A stretch of 52,937 nucleotides of DNA from Alphaproteobacteria bacterium (GCA_035625915.1 DASPOR010000214.1:1-52937); one strand, 5' to 3'. Positions 36,972-46,222 are shown, counted from the stretch's first letter. Made by a program: numbers and translations. Notes: a model not told the origin generated them from the sequence alone.

Positions 36972-37883
36972 TCAGTCGAGCCGGAAAAAGTTGCGCGCAT
37001 TGTTGTAAAGCCATTTGTCAATGACATGATCCTTCAAGGGCAGCGCCTCGTAAAGCGCAATCGATTCCTTATAGGGAATTCCAACGCTTCCGAGCGATAT
37101 GCCCACCATTATCTTGTCCTGCAGGAGCGTATTGCCGAATTGCAGGAACTGCTCCCAGCCCGAACCTGCCTGTGCGAAATAACGCGGGTGATGTGCCGCC
37201 GTATCGCAATAGAGATTGGGGTGGCGACGTAACAGACCGACCATGTCCGCGACCCAGGGCCAGCCGCTAAGTCCCGCGATGATGCGCAATTCCGGGAAAT
37301 CGATGGCAACCTGGTCAAGATGCCGCGGATGACCCAAGTCGTACGGCCTGTCATTGGCATAGTTCATCGATGTGTAAATTCGCACGGGGACGTCGAGTTC
37401 GACGCACTTCGCGTAGAGCGGATAGTAGCGGCGGTCGCTCGCGGGGATCGTGTTGAAAAGGGCTGCGATCCGTAGGCCATGCAGGCCGAAGTCGCGAATG
37501 GCACGCTCAAATGCTCGCACGCCGCGCATGCCGTCGAAGGGGCTTATCGACGCGAGGCCCAGAAACCGGCCGGGATATTTCGCGACAATTCCGCCGAGTT
37601 CTTCGTTTGCGACCCGTCCAACGACACCGGTTACCACACCGGCCTCATCCATGCGCGATACGAAATCGTCAAGCGACATTCCCGTCGCGACTTTTGTGCT
37701 GCCCTCCGGTTGTGGTGCGCGGGAGCGAAAGATTCTGCCATAATTCGCAAATCCGTAGTCAGGCGGCGGTTCCATTCGTTCGGGATCGCCGTAGCCTTGC
37801 ACGAGCGTCGTCGTTTCGAATTTGCGTGGCCGACCATGCTCATCAGGCGGCAGATCGCACTCGACATCGATTACTTTTCGCAT
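36972..37883 (-). CDS. Amidohydrolase-2-fold protein without the usual metal ligands
   Basis: This 303-residue protein has the TIM-barrel pattern of the amidohydrolase-2 family: an N-terminal VIDVECD where DxHxH is expected, PVRIYTSMNYAND, FPELRIIAGLSGWPWVADM, LYCDTAAHHPRYFA and DKIMVGISLGSVG. At the places where metal-binding His or Asp normally stand (HxH, AGHxG, GTDxP) I read E/D, L and S. It may be a metal-independent lyase or a non-catalytic member. GGGGAG precedes the ATG at 37883; an in-frame earlier start lacks one. It is convergent with the acyl-CoA synthetase gene. Confidence 0.8.
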   Translation of the reverse strand: MRKVIDVECDLPPDEHGRPRKFETTTLVQGYGDPERMEPPPDYGFANYGRIFRSRAPQPEGSTKVATGMSLDDFVSRMDEAGVVTGVVGRVANEELGGIVAKYPGRFLGLASISPFDGMRGVRAFERAIRDFGLHGLRIAALFNTIPASDRRYYPLYAKCVELDVPVRIYTSMNYANDRPYDLGHPRHLDQVAIDFPELRIIAGLSGWPWVADMVGLLRRHPNLYCDTAAHHPRYFAQAGSGWEQFLQFGNTLLQDKIMVGISLGSVGIPYKESIALYEALPLKDHVIDKWLYNNARNFFRLD

Positions 37884-37984
37884 TTGGCTCCCCAACGACG
37901 ACCGATCGGAACGGGATTCGCAATCGTCGACAGCATGATAGCGAATTGCTGCGCGCAAAAGCGCGATTCGATAGGCGGAATTTT

Positions 37985-39589
37985 CTACGCGGGTCGGACC
38001 TTTCGACGTAAATCCTTAATGACGCGCATTGCGGCATTGTGTCCTGGACCGCCGGTCACGCCACCGCCTGGATGACTACCGGAACCGCATAAATAGAGCG
38101 CTTGGATAGGTGTGCGATAACGTGCTGCCCGCGGCTGTGGGCGGAGGCTGAATAACTGGTCAAGCTCATGGCGGCCGTGAAATATGCACCCTTCGGTCAA
38201 TCCGAAAATGCGCTCGAGATCGAGCGGCGTGAGAACCTGACGAGCTACCGTGATCGTGCCGAGATTCGGAATGTGACGCTCCACGGCGGCAAGGATTCGA
38301 TCGGCCACCTGGTCCTTGATATCATCCCAATTCCTCCCGCCTGAAAGCTGGTAGGGGTAGTATTTACACAGCAGAGACATGACGTGATGGCCGTCGGGCG
38401 CCAAGCTATCGTCGAGTGCCGAGGCGATTTGGATCGTTACGTATGGTTCGTCAGAGAGCTCGCCATTGCGGGCGAGATTATAGTTTCTCTCCATCGTCTC
38501 GACATCTGGCAGCATGTTGATGATCGAGCCCCGTGCGAGTTCGCCCTCGGCACCGGGAAGGGCCGAAAATTCCGGAGTCGCGCGAAGTGCCAAATTCATG
38601 CGCAGCGAAGCCGTTCCCATTCGAAAACGCTCGATATCCGCGGCAAAGGTCGCGTCCAGATGCTCCTTGCCGACAAGGTGAAGAAAGGTGCGCTTGGGAT
38701 CCGTGTTTGCAAGTACGACCCGTGCGCGGACCTCCTCGCCACTCTCGAGCCGAACCCCTTCGGCACGGCCGTTCTCGACCATTATCCGCGCGATTGGGGC
38801 CGACGTTCGTATCTCGACGCCATTTTTGCGCGCGGATGCGGCTAGTGCCTCGCTGACCGCACCCATGCCTCCTTTGGCGACCCCCCATCTGTATCGCACA
38901 CCATCGAGCTCGCCCATGACGTTGAGGAGAAACGGCACCGCCGAGCCCGGTGCTCGAAGGCTCGCGAAATTACTGCTGACGCAGTGCACAGTGTAGATCT
39001 GACGGACCGTGTCGCTCTCGAACCAGCGCGCTGCGAGATCCTCGGCACTCAATGTAAACATTTGAATCAAGAAGTGCCGATCTTCCAGGCTCAACTTCCG
39101 AAGCTGCCGGCCGATGGCCACCGCGCCAAGAAGCGAGTCGAGTCCACCCGCAAGATCGGGCGGCGCGCGGAGCCAGAGGCGGCGCACGATATCGCCGACT
39201 CGCAGCAATCGAGCACGCAGCGCTTTCATTGCCTCGTAGTCCCGGTTCGAAAAGCGGCCGATAACCATTTGGTCGTGGCCTTCGTCGCCCGTCAGCAAGA
39301 TAGCCCGGCCGTCGCTCAGCAGATCGACCGCGCCGCGATAGGGGATCGCTCGCAACCCGTGCTGCTTGAGATTGAGATCACGACTTATTTCGGAGCGAAA
39401 CAGGCCGAGCGAATAGGATGCGATCGAGTTGCGGTAGCCAGGATGGAACTCCTCGCTGACGGCTGCGCCGCCGACGATGTGGCGACGCTCGAGGACCAGC
39501 GTTTTGAATCGTGCCCTGCCCAAGTAGGCCGCGGCAGTCAGCCCGTTATGTCCAGCGCCAATGACTATCGCGTCGTAAACGCCTGCCAT
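37985..39589 (-). CDS. Phytoene-desaturase-like FAD oxidoreductase
   Basis: This 534-residue flavoprotein starts with the dinucleotide fold AIVIGAGHNGLTAAAYLGRA followed by LVLERRHIVGGAA, and ends with a second FAD segment ALYLCGSGSHPGGGVTGGPG. This layout defines the phytoene dehydrogenase / NAD(P)-FAD-dependent oxidoreductase group close to animal PYROXD2. No carotenoid genes are nearby, so desaturation of carotenoids is unlikely. It lies upstream of the amidohydrolase-fold gene on the same strand, 101 bases apart. Confidence 0.88.
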   Translation of the reverse strand: MAGVYDAIVIGAGHNGLTAAAYLGRARFKTLVLERRHIVGGAAVSEEFHPGYRNSIASYSLGLFRSEISRDLNLKQHGLRAIPYRGAVDLLSDGRAILLTGDEGHDQMVIGRFSNRDYEAMKALRARLLRVGDIVRRLWLRAPPDLAGGLDSLLGAVAIGRQLRKLSLEDRHFLIQMFTLSAEDLAARWFESDTVRQIYTVHCVSSNFASLRAPGSAVPFLLNVMGELDGVRYRWGVAKGGMGAVSEALAASARKNGVEIRTSAPIARIMVENGRAEGVRLESGEEVRARVVLANTDPKRTFLHLVGKEHLDATFAADIERFRMGTASLRMNLALRATPEFSALPGAEGELARGSIINMLPDVETMERNYNLARNGELSDEPYVTIQIASALDDSLAPDGHHVMSLLCKYYPYQLSGGRNWDDIKDQVADRILAAVERHIPNLGTITVARQVLTPLDLERIFGLTEGCIFHGRHELDQLFSLRPQPRAARYRTPIQALYLCGSGSHPGGGVTGGPGHNAAMRVIKDLRRKVRPA

Positions 39590-39819
39590 GGATGGATATC
39601 CCTGAGGCGGATTCTCTTTACGTCATTATGCCCTGGCGCCGTTGCAAATCAAATTTGGAAATGCCGGTAGCACCTTACACCCAGGACACGCAGCTCAGGA
39701 TGCGGCTAGATCGATCGCTCGTATTGGCGTCGCATGATAAAAGGGTATTCCATTCGCCGCAGCCGTCCCCTAGGCTGACTGAGTCGCCGATAGGAGCCGA
39801 TAGGTTCAAGGGCTTGCCG

Positions 39820-40359
39820 ATGAGAAAGCAATGCGCGCTGGTTGCAGTGGTGATGTATGCCACGGCACTCCTTGTGCCCCAAGGTTTTGCGACGCTGACG
39901 GTTCTCGTTCATGATGCGGTGGCGTCGCCCGCTTTTGCAGCGGCCGATTCGGAAACCGCTGCGCTGTGGTCAAGTCTGGTCGATCTGGCATCCCGCCATG
40001 GCACCAAAGACGAGCAACTCGACCCCGGAATCTGCAAGGGCTTTGGGCTTAGTGCGAAAAACCCTCAATGCAAATTCACCGACATCTCGATTTCGAACGA
40101 CGATGGTGATTCGATCGGATTTGGGATTTTCAAAGAGCCCGGGACGGAGCGCACGCTTTGCGTCTCGGGCGACCGAGATCGACAAACAGGCCGTTATTAT
40201 CTCAGCTCGCCCGACGGTACTCTGTTGCAGGCGTTGCGCGCGGAAGTGGGAAAGGGCTTTTCCCCCATGCCAAAAGGCGAGGCTCCCAAATCCTTTATGG
40301 AACACGTGTCGTTACTGAAGTCGCATTTGCAAGATCTTGTTGCCGCGTATGGTCAGTAA
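39820..40359 (+). CDS. Secreted protein of unknown function
   Basis: This 179-residue protein begins MRKQCALVAVVMYATALLV, a signal peptide with a probable cleavage after AFAA near residue 41. The mature part has two cysteine-containing spots (GICKG, PQCKF) and one near TLCVSGD that may form a disulfide. I recognise no family. The ATG at 39820 follows AAGGG and places the signal peptide at the N-terminus; the frame is open upstream to 39592 but that part is low in coding character. Confidence 0.7.
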   Translation: MRKQCALVAVVMYATALLVPQGFATLTVLVHDAVASPAFAAADSETAALWSSLVDLASRHGTKDEQLDPGICKGFGLSAKNPQCKFTDISISNDDGDSIGFGIFKEPGTERTLCVSGDRDRQTGRYYLSSPDGTLLQALRAEVGKGFSPMPKGEAPKSFMEHVSLLKSHLQDLVAAYGQ

Positions 40360-40676
40360 TGCAGGCTGCTGACAGAGCGAAGCCTGCCGCGAGCGCTCTT
40401 GCGACAAAAGAGCGGCTTAATTTCGGAGCAAGGGGCAAAGCGGCCGTCGAATAGGCTCACCGCAATCGCCTGGCTACTCGTCGACGGGGTGTGGTGGCAC
40501 GGCCCGCGACGAGGGGGGCCGGCATTCCCTTATTTGGACCTTTGCATCGCGCGCCCACCCGCGCGAGAATGTGTCATTCGCTACTCGCGATAGCGGGAAT
40601 GGCACTTCGCGGCTGCGCTACATTATTTCGTTCGACGGAGATGGTACAGGATTAGCCTGTTTCGCGGGAGGGTCGA
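40360..40676. other. Intergenic stretch without a supported gene
   Basis: These 317 bases hold no recognisable protein or RNA. A bulged dyad around 40575-40601 (CATTC...GAATG with GCTA/TAGC inside) lies about 75 bases before the HD gene and may be regulatory. Confidence 0.5.
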
Positions 40677-41519
40677 ATGTTTAATCCAACGCGGCTCGTC
40701 ATCGACGCATTTGTCGACCACTTGCAGGAAATGTATAAGCGCATATACGGCCTGCTGGAACCCGGTTATCCGGGAATCATCGAATTCGTGGGAAACCTGG
40801 CCCTCGAGAATATTGCCAACAGCGATGCGCCATACCATGACATGGCGCATACGATCATGGTGACGTTGCTGGGCCAGGAGGTCCTGCGCGGCAAGCATAT
40901 CAGCGAGGGTGGGGTGACGCCGCATGACTGGCTGCACTTCATCATTTCCCTGCTCTGCCACGACATTGGCTATGTGCGCGGCGTCTGCAGAGGCGATCGC
41001 GACGGGCGCTATGTCATCAGCTTTCAGGGCGATACCATGGAACTGGCGCCGGGTTCCACGGATGTGTCGCTGACCCCCCATCACGTCACTCGATCAAAGC
41101 TCTTTGTGCGCGAGCGCTTCGGGAAGGGTACGCTCGCGAAGATCGACACGGAGATTGTCGAGGCGAATATCGAGCATACGCGCTTTCCGGTACCTCAGGA
41201 TGAAACGCATGCGCCGACCAGCGATTATCCAGGGCTCGTCCGCGCATCTGATCTGACTGGACAGCTCGCGGATATCGATTATCTGCGGAAGATCCCAGCA
41301 TTATTCGCCGAATTTCAGGAGACCGGCACGGCCGAAAAGTTGGGCTATCGCAACTCTGCCGATTTGCGCGCGGCGTATCCCGGCTTCTTCTGGAACCTCG
41401 TCAACCCCTATATCGCCGACGCCCTTCGATATTTGCGCGTGACGCAGGAGGGCAAACAATGGATTTCAAATCTCTATGCCCACGTCTTCTCCGTGGAGCA
41501 CCGGGACGCCCTACACTAG
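40677..41519 (+). CDS. HD-domain metal-dependent phosphohydrolase
   Basis: This 280-residue protein has the HD fold with H54 and H58 in YHDMAHT, the H95-D96 pair in LLCHDIGYVRG and a later aspartate in RASDLTGQLADIDYL. The YHxxxH start recalls class I cyclic-nucleotide phosphodiesterases more than HD-GYP proteins. It lacks a sensor or membrane part. GCGGGAGGG precedes the ATG. Substrate is unknown; a nucleotide phosphomonoester or cyclic diester is likely for the family. Confidence 0.82.
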   Translation: MFNPTRLVIDAFVDHLQEMYKRIYGLLEPGYPGIIEFVGNLALENIANSDAPYHDMAHTIMVTLLGQEVLRGKHISEGGVTPHDWLHFIISLLCHDIGYVRGVCRGDRDGRYVISFQGDTMELAPGSTDVSLTPHHVTRSKLFVRERFGKGTLAKIDTEIVEANIEHTRFPVPQDETHAPTSDYPGLVRASDLTGQLADIDYLRKIPALFAEFQETGTAEKLGYRNSADLRAAYPGFFWNLVNPYIADALRYLRVTQEGKQWISNLYAHVFSVEHRDALH

Positions 41520-41616
41520 CTCAACCCTGGTGGCTTTCGAACATCTTGGCGAGCGTACGATGCACAATACATTGCTTTATTGCGCGGTTACCCGCCGGCG
41601 AATTCGAAGATCGGCG

Positions 41617-42120
41617 TCAAAAGTGAACAACGATGGGCGAGCCCATGTCGAGGACCCAAAAGCCTGACGCCGGCCCAGAGGAATTGTTGGTCGCCGTCGT
41701 AGCGTACCCGACGCCCGCGTCATTCAGATCGTCGGTGAGGATCTGCTCTCGATTGGACGGGTTCGCCATCCAGTCGGCAATGACTTCCTGAGGATCTGCA
41801 TGCGGTGCTGCAACCACTTCGACGGCGATCGAGTACCGATAGCCAGCTTGCAGGAAACGGGCATCTATCCCGGCGCCATTGCTGTCCACGTGTGAGAGAA
41901 CGCCACGCCGCGCCAGGTCGTCCGCCATCGATTGAGCGACCGCAGTCAGCTCCGCGTTCGGATGCACGGGAGCGAGCCCGGCATCGCTGCGCGCCCGATT
42001 TACGAGCGCCAAGAGATTAGCTGCCGCCGCCGGATCGGCGGCGGGACCGACCGCAGTCGCCGGGACAGCGGAAAGGGACATCAAAATCGCGAACAAGACC
42101 GAGGACTTTGCTATCTTCAT
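41617..42120 (-). CDS. Secreted CAP-domain (SCP-like) protein
   Basis: This 167-residue exported protein has a signal peptide MKIAKSSVLFAILMSLSAVP and a CAP domain with LVNRARSDAGLAPVHPNAEL, SHVDSNGAG and WMANPSNREQIL. The conserved histidine and glutamate region of the bacterial YkwD-like group is present. The ATG at 42120 follows GAGGAAG at the right distance; ATG codons further upstream would bury the signal peptide. The function of bacterial CAP proteins is mostly unknown. Confidence 0.87.
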   Translation of the reverse strand: MKIAKSSVLFAILMSLSAVPATAVGPAADPAAAANLLALVNRARSDAGLAPVHPNAELTAVAQSMADDLARRGVLSHVDSNGAGIDARFLQAGYRYSIAVEVVAAPHADPQEVIADWMANPSNREQILTDDLNDAGVGYATTATNNSSGPASGFWVLDMGSPIVVHF

Positions 42121-42332
42121 TGTCTTCCTCATGTTTTGAGATTTAAACCAGGCGGCTACGTGAAAATACCCCATCGAGCCAGCGCCGCCCGAACAGCGCC
42201 CCCACAATTCAATCGAGGGCGCACGGCCCAAGCGGTCAACAACGGCAAACGGCAGCGCAAAATATTGGAACGAAGATGGGACATTGATGAGACAAATTCG
42301 GGATCATTTGGCGTCGGATCGAGTCGTAGTGA

Positions 42333-42830
42333 TCAAGCATTGAGCCGCCAGACGGTCGAATTGAGACAAACGGCATAGCTGACCCACAAGAGATACGGCA
42401 CGAGGGCTGCCGTTGCGAGGGTCGAATGAAGGCGAAAATCGAGCAGAGTCGCGAGCAGGACGGCCCATAGAACCATTGCATCTATCATTGCGGCAAACGG
42501 ACATTCGAGCCCGAAGAAGAGAATTGGCCAAAGGAAATTGAAGGTCAGCTGTCCCGCGTAAAGAAGCAACGCTCGCTTGCCGTTTCGCCAGCCGCTTTCG
42601 CGCCAAACCAGCCATGCGGCCAAGGCCATTAAGGCGTAGAGGACCGACCAGACGGAACTTAATACAGAATTGGGTGGCGCCCACTCGGGCTTCAAAAGGG
42701 TCGCATACCATTGATCGACTTTCCCAACCGAGGCATGTCTGCCGAAACCGTAAACGGTAAAGACAAGGACAAAAGAGACGGCAAGCCAAGCGAGATCATT
42801 TATCCGGCTCGCTTGGGTTTTTAGTACCAT
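42333..42830 (-). CDS. tspO: TspO/MBR family membrane protein
   Basis: This 165-residue protein has five hydrophobic helices and the family marks WYATLLKPEWAPPN, a tryptophan-rich second and third helix, and QLTFNFLWPILFF. TspO proteins bind tetrapyrroles such as protoporphyrin IX and act in stress and pigment control. The ribosome site is weak. It stands alone between a CAP-domain gene and a deacetylase gene on the same strand. Confidence 0.9.
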   Translation of the reverse strand: MVLKTQASRINDLAWLAVSFVLVFTVYGFGRHASVGKVDQWYATLLKPEWAPPNSVLSSVWSVLYALMALAAWLVWRESGWRNGKRALLLYAGQLTFNFLWPILFFGLECPFAAMIDAMVLWAVLLATLLDFRLHSTLATAALVPYLLWVSYAVCLNSTVWRLNA

Positions 42831-42885
42831 ACTATGTTTCCGTGGTTATTCGGAGAGAAACAGCGACAGCGTGGAGGAATTGCAT

Positions 42886-43776
42886 TCACTGCCTGCCGCG
42901 CCCCATGGCGCTACGTTCGGCTTCGACGTACCAATCGGCAATGGCGCCACCCGTCACGAATATGACGTCTTCGCGGTCGAGCAGCACATCAAGTATTTTC
43001 TGGAGATATACGAAGCGATGGGGCACACCGATCAAGTGTGGATGAAGCCCCAACGTGAGCACGCGCGGTTGCTGCCGCAATTCCCAATCGAAGACTTCGA
43101 GTGTATCGGTGAAGCGGCGATAAATTTCCGGCGAGGGATGACGCTCGACCGCGTAGATCACGCTGTCGTTGAGTTCGAGCGTGTAAGGCATCGACAGAAG
43201 AGGGCCGCTTGCAGTGTCCAGCCAGCTTGGCAAATCGTCGATTACCCAATCGAAGAGGTACTCGATTCCCGCGGCTTTAAGAAGATCTGGCGTCTCGAAC
43301 GATTCCCGGAGCCCGGGGCCGAGCCAACCACGCGGACGGCGTCCGGCAAACCGCGCTATCTTGTCGAGCGCCAATTCGATGACTGCCGCCTCGTCGCCAG
43401 CGTCTTGGATCGAGCGCTGGTGCATGCCGTGGCCGACAAATTCCCAGCCGGCCTCCAGAATTGCTTCCGCACAGGACGGATAGGCCTCAATCACACTTGC
43501 ATTGATACTCGCTGAAGCCGGAAGGGTTCGGTCCTCCAGGAGCGTGAGGATGCGGGGGATACCGCAACGCAGTCCGTACTCTGCCCAAGCGAAGTTGGGC
43601 ACGTCCGGCACTTGGTCGAGGCCATGGGGTGGAGGAAGGATCGTGCGCGGCATCTTCTGATCGAATGGCCAGTGTTCGACGTTGACGACGATATGAACCA
43701 TGAGTGGCTTTCCTTCAAGCGGCTCAAGATGCGGACGGCCAAACGACATTCGAAAAGGGATGCGGGGATTGGCCAT
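42886..43776 (-). CDS. Polysaccharide deacetylase family protein (PuuE-like)
   Basis: This 296-residue NodB-fold hydrolase shows MVHIVVNVEHWPFD, an AWAEYGLRCGIPRILTLLED segment, the metal histidines in WEFVGHGMHQRS, and LTLGLHPHLIGVPHR near the end. These features are shared with cofactor-independent allantoinase PuuE and related deacylases more than with chitin deacetylases. AGGGAGAA precedes the ATG at 43776; the frame is open far upstream but without coding character. A hydantoin, ureide or N-acyl substrate is likely. Confidence 0.85.
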   Translation of the reverse strand: MANPRIPFRMSFGRPHLEPLEGKPLMVHIVVNVEHWPFDQKMPRTILPPPHGLDQVPDVPNFAWAEYGLRCGIPRILTLLEDRTLPASASINASVIEAYPSCAEAILEAGWEFVGHGMHQRSIQDAGDEAAVIELALDKIARFAGRRPRGWLGPGLRESFETPDLLKAAGIEYLFDWVIDDLPSWLDTASGPLLSMPYTLELNDSVIYAVERHPSPEIYRRFTDTLEVFDWELRQQPRVLTLGLHPHLIGVPHRFVYLQKILDVLLDREDVIFVTGGAIADWYVEAERSAMGRGRQ

Positions 43777-44077
43777 TTCTGTTCTCCCTTGCCGTCGGAG
43801 GCGAGCTGCTTGGCCGAAAGAGTTTGAATGCCCAGGGTAATCGAGCGCGGGAATAATTGGTATCGGCCAGTCACAAGCGCCCAATGGCGGGCGGCTGCCC
43901 GCGAAGTGGCGGATTGGGGTGAGTCGCCCCGCGATTGCAACCGGAACCCGCGGCAAAGGGCGCGATCTCGGCAGATCGTTGCTTGGGATCGCGCGTCGAC
44001 GAACTATATCGAAGAGGCGGCCCTCAAATGTACTCTGTGCCGTATCGGGTAGGGATTTGTTTATTGACGCACCAAAG
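43777..44077. other. Divergent intergenic region, no supported gene
   Basis: These 301 bases separate the deacetylase and mtgA genes, which point away from each other. A 74-codon frame at 43828-44052 is arginine-rich and lacks a ribosome site, so I do not accept it. Promoters for both neighbours should be here but none stands out. Confidence 0.5.
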
Positions 44078-44806
44078 ATGCAGGAGCGGCTGAGGCGATC
44101 CGGAACCGTGGTCAGGGTGGGTATCGTTCGACAAGGGTTGCGTCGTTTTATCGGCATTTTGCTGCGCTTGGCAGTGGCCGTCGTCGGCATTTGGTTTGCG
44201 CTCATCCTTCTCTATCGCTGGGTCGATCCGCCGCTGACGCCTCTCATGCTGTTGCGGCTTCCCGCGGCTGGCACGATCCGTCACCAGACGGTCCCATTCC
44301 GAGATATTTCGCTCGAGCTACGGCGCGCTGTGATCGCGTCGGAGGACAATCGATTCTGCTTTCATCATGGGATCGATTGGCAGGCGGTCTCCCAAGCGGT
44401 CGATGAATATGAGATAGAAAACAGATTAAGGGGCGCCAGCACGATCACCATGCAGACCGTGCGAAATCTTTTCCTTTGGCCAGGTGGGGGATTTTTCCGC
44501 AAGGCCATCGAGGCTGGTTTGGCCCTGACGGTCGATGCCCTGTGGCCGAAGCAGCGGATTCTCGAAGTCTATCTCAATGTCATCGAGTGGGGCGATGGCA
44601 TATATGGCGCCGAGGCGGCGGCGCGCATCTACTTTCATAAAGACGCGTCCCGCCTGACGCAGCGAGAAGCCGCACTCCTTGCAGCCGTATTGCCGAATCC
44701 TCGCCGCTGGTCCCCCGAGGCGCCGAACCGATACACCGCCGGGCGAGCGCGGCTGATTGCCGAGCGGATCGAGAAACTCGATGGTTATTTCGGCTGCACG
44801 CAATAG
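44078..44806 (+). CDS. mtgA: Monofunctional peptidoglycan transglycosylase MtgA
   Basis: This 242-residue protein polymerises lipid II glycan strands. One N-terminal membrane helix lies at about residues 22-46. The GT51 motifs follow in order: the catalytic E89 in SEDNRFCFHHGIDW, RGASTITMQTVRNLFLWP, RILEVYLNVIEWGDGIYGAE and LTQREAALLAAVLPNPRRWS. There is no transpeptidase domain. The start at 44078 is the first ATG before the helix, but no good ribosome site is seen, so a few codons may be wrong. Confidence 0.93.
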   Translation: MQERLRRSGTVVRVGIVRQGLRRFIGILLRLAVAVVGIWFALILLYRWVDPPLTPLMLLRLPAAGTIRHQTVPFRDISLELRRAVIASEDNRFCFHHGIDWQAVSQAVDEYEIENRLRGASTITMQTVRNLFLWPGGGFFRKAIEAGLALTVDALWPKQRILEVYLNVIEWGDGIYGAEAAARIYFHKDASRLTQREAALLAAVLPNPRRWSPEAPNRYTAGRARLIAERIEKLDGYFGCTQ

Positions 44807-44948
44807 TGTCTTTTCGCAAGGCCTGCGATCCGATGTCCCTAAACGCGATTTGAGCTATATCGATTCGATGGATTCCAACGGCCCTTGCGCGGATAGCCCG
44901 GCGACCCCAGACTCTTAATTGCTACTTCGGCGCTTGGAGGGGGATTCG

Positions 44949-45914
44949 ATGCGGCACGTCATGGTCAGCGCGCTCTCACTCGGCTTTGCAATTGTGGTCT
45001 CCGTGTCGGCGCATGCGGACTATACGATGCAGGCATTTCCCTTGCCGGAAGGTGCTGAACCGCACGATGTCTTTCCCGCCGCCGATGGAACCGTCTGGTA
45101 CACGGCACAGCGTGCGGGTGCGCTCGGCCACCTTGACCCCAAGACCGGCAAAGTGACGCTTATTCCCCTCGGCGAGAACGCAGCACCTCACGGCGTGATC
45201 GTGGGCCCCGATGACGCGCCGTGGATCACGGACGGTGGGCTCAATGCGATCGTGCGAGTCGATCCGCAAACCCAGAAGATCGACACGTACAAGTTGCCGC
45301 CGCACGGGAATGAGCTCGCAAATCTCAATACGGCGACCTTCGATCGGCGAGGAATTCTGTGGTTCACCGGGCAAAATGGCGTCTACGGTGTTCTCGATCC
45401 TCGCACCGGCGGAATGCAGGTTTACGATGCTCCAAAGGGGGCCGGTCCCTATGGAATTACGACAACGCCCCAAGGTGCGGTCTTCTTCGCGTCGCTTGCA
45501 GGCAATTATCTGGGCCGTATCGACATTGATAGCGGCGAGGTCAAGGTCATCGAGCCGCCGACGCACGACCAAGGGGCCCGGCGCGTGTGGTCGGATTCAA
45601 AAGGTGGCATCTGGGTTAGCGAGTGGAACGCAGGTCAACTGGCGTGTTACGACTCTAAAAACGGGACGTGGCAAGGTTGGAAACTTCCAGGCGCGCATCC
45701 CCAACCCTACGCGATCTACGTCGATGAGCAGGATGAAGTTTGGCTCAGCGATTGGGGTGCGAATGCGATTCTGCGGTTCGATCCGGTCAAGCAAACCTTC
45801 GAGACGTTCGCACTCCCTCGGCGCGACGCGAATATCCGTCAGATGGCCGGACGCAAGGGCGAGGTGTGGGCGGCTGAGTCAGGCACCGACCACCTTCTCG
45901 TCATTCGGTTCTAG
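44949..45914 (+). CDS. Exported beta-propeller protein, virginiamycin-B-lyase-like
   Basis: This 321-residue protein has a signal peptide ending near VSAHA and about six repeats of the type GTVWYTAQRAGALGHLDPKT, ILWFTGQNGVYGVLDP and EVWLSDWGANAILRFDP. This is the seven-bladed propeller of streptogramin lyase Vgb and NHL-like relatives. Most chromosomal members are not resistance enzymes, so lyase activity is not implied. GGAGGGGG precedes the ATG at 44949. Confidence 0.85.
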   Translation: MRHVMVSALSLGFAIVVSVSAHADYTMQAFPLPEGAEPHDVFPAADGTVWYTAQRAGALGHLDPKTGKVTLIPLGENAAPHGVIVGPDDAPWITDGGLNAIVRVDPQTQKIDTYKLPPHGNELANLNTATFDRRGILWFTGQNGVYGVLDPRTGGMQVYDAPKGAGPYGITTTPQGAVFFASLAGNYLGRIDIDSGEVKVIEPPTHDQGARRVWSDSKGGIWVSEWNAGQLACYDSKNGTWQGWKLPGAHPQPYAIYVDEQDEVWLSDWGANAILRFDPVKQTFETFALPRRDANIRQMAGRKGEVWAAESGTDHLLVIRF

Positions 45915-45944
45915 CGAGAGAAGCAATTGGCCAAGAAATGAAAA

Positions 45945-45972
45945 CCCCGGCGCTTGAATTTTCTCGCCGGGG
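45945..45972 (-). terminator. Leftward intrinsic terminator
   Basis: CCCCGGCG at 45945-45952 pairs with CGCCGGGG at 45965-45972 over a 12-base loop. On the minus strand the hairpin is followed by TTTTC, so it should end leftward transcription from the H1-like gene. Confidence 0.75.
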
Positions 45973-45984
45973 TCCATCAAGGCT

Positions 45985-46027
45985 GCGGGCCTGCATCCCC
46001 TCGCGCGGCGGGGGCATGCAGGCCCGC
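45985..46027. repeat. Strong inverted repeat beside the terminator
   Basis: GCGGGCCTGCAT at 45985-45996 is the exact reverse complement of ATGCAGGCCCGC at 46016-46027; after one mismatch three more pairs follow. This very stable stem lies between the stop of the H1-like gene and its terminator and may protect the transcript 3' end. Confidence 0.7.
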
Positions 46028-46038
46028 GTCGCGCGATA

Positions 46039-46113
46039 CTAGCGCTTCTTCGCGGCCTTCTTCTTGGCCGGCTTCTTAGCAGTTTTCTTCACGGTCTTCT
46101 TTTTCGCAGCCAT
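46039..46113 (-). CDS. Histone-H1-like lysine-rich peptide
   Basis: This 24-residue peptide, MAAKKKTVKKTAKKPAKKKA followed by AKKR, is almost entirely Lys and Ala with KKPAKK units, as in AlgP and the H1-like tails of bacterial nucleoid proteins. It should bind DNA or RNA by charge. AGGGGAA precedes the ATG at 46113. A promoter, a structured leader and a terminator surround it, which supports a real short gene; similar tiny genes are common in alphaproteobacteria. Confidence 0.78.
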   Translation of the reverse strand: MAAKKKTVKKTAKKPAKKKAAKKR

Positions 46114-46129
46114 ATCGTTCCCCTTTGCG

Positions 46130-46181
46130 AAAAAATACCCGCCGCGGGGCGGGCCGGGCGGGGGCGGGTTGAAAGCCCGCC
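46130..46181 (-). promoter_or_regulatory. Attenuator-like leader of the H1-like gene
   Basis: On the minus strand the 5' leader holds CCCGCC/GGCGGG stems. One (46138-46143 with 46148-46153, four-base loop) is followed by TATTTTTT, a terminator-like structure about 17 bases before the start codon. A second (46163-46168 with 46176-46181) uses the same arm sequences, so the four arms can pair in two exclusive ways. This could be attenuation, or the 3' end of a short RNA. Confidence 0.55.
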
Positions 46182-46222
46182 GGACACCGACACGCGGGCG
46201 CACACGATGTGCAAGCGCCAAT

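Noticed and set aside
43777-44205. N-terminal 143-residue extension of the polysaccharide deacetylase
   Set aside because: It lacks coding character and overlaps the mtgA start; AGGGAGAA marks the later ATG.
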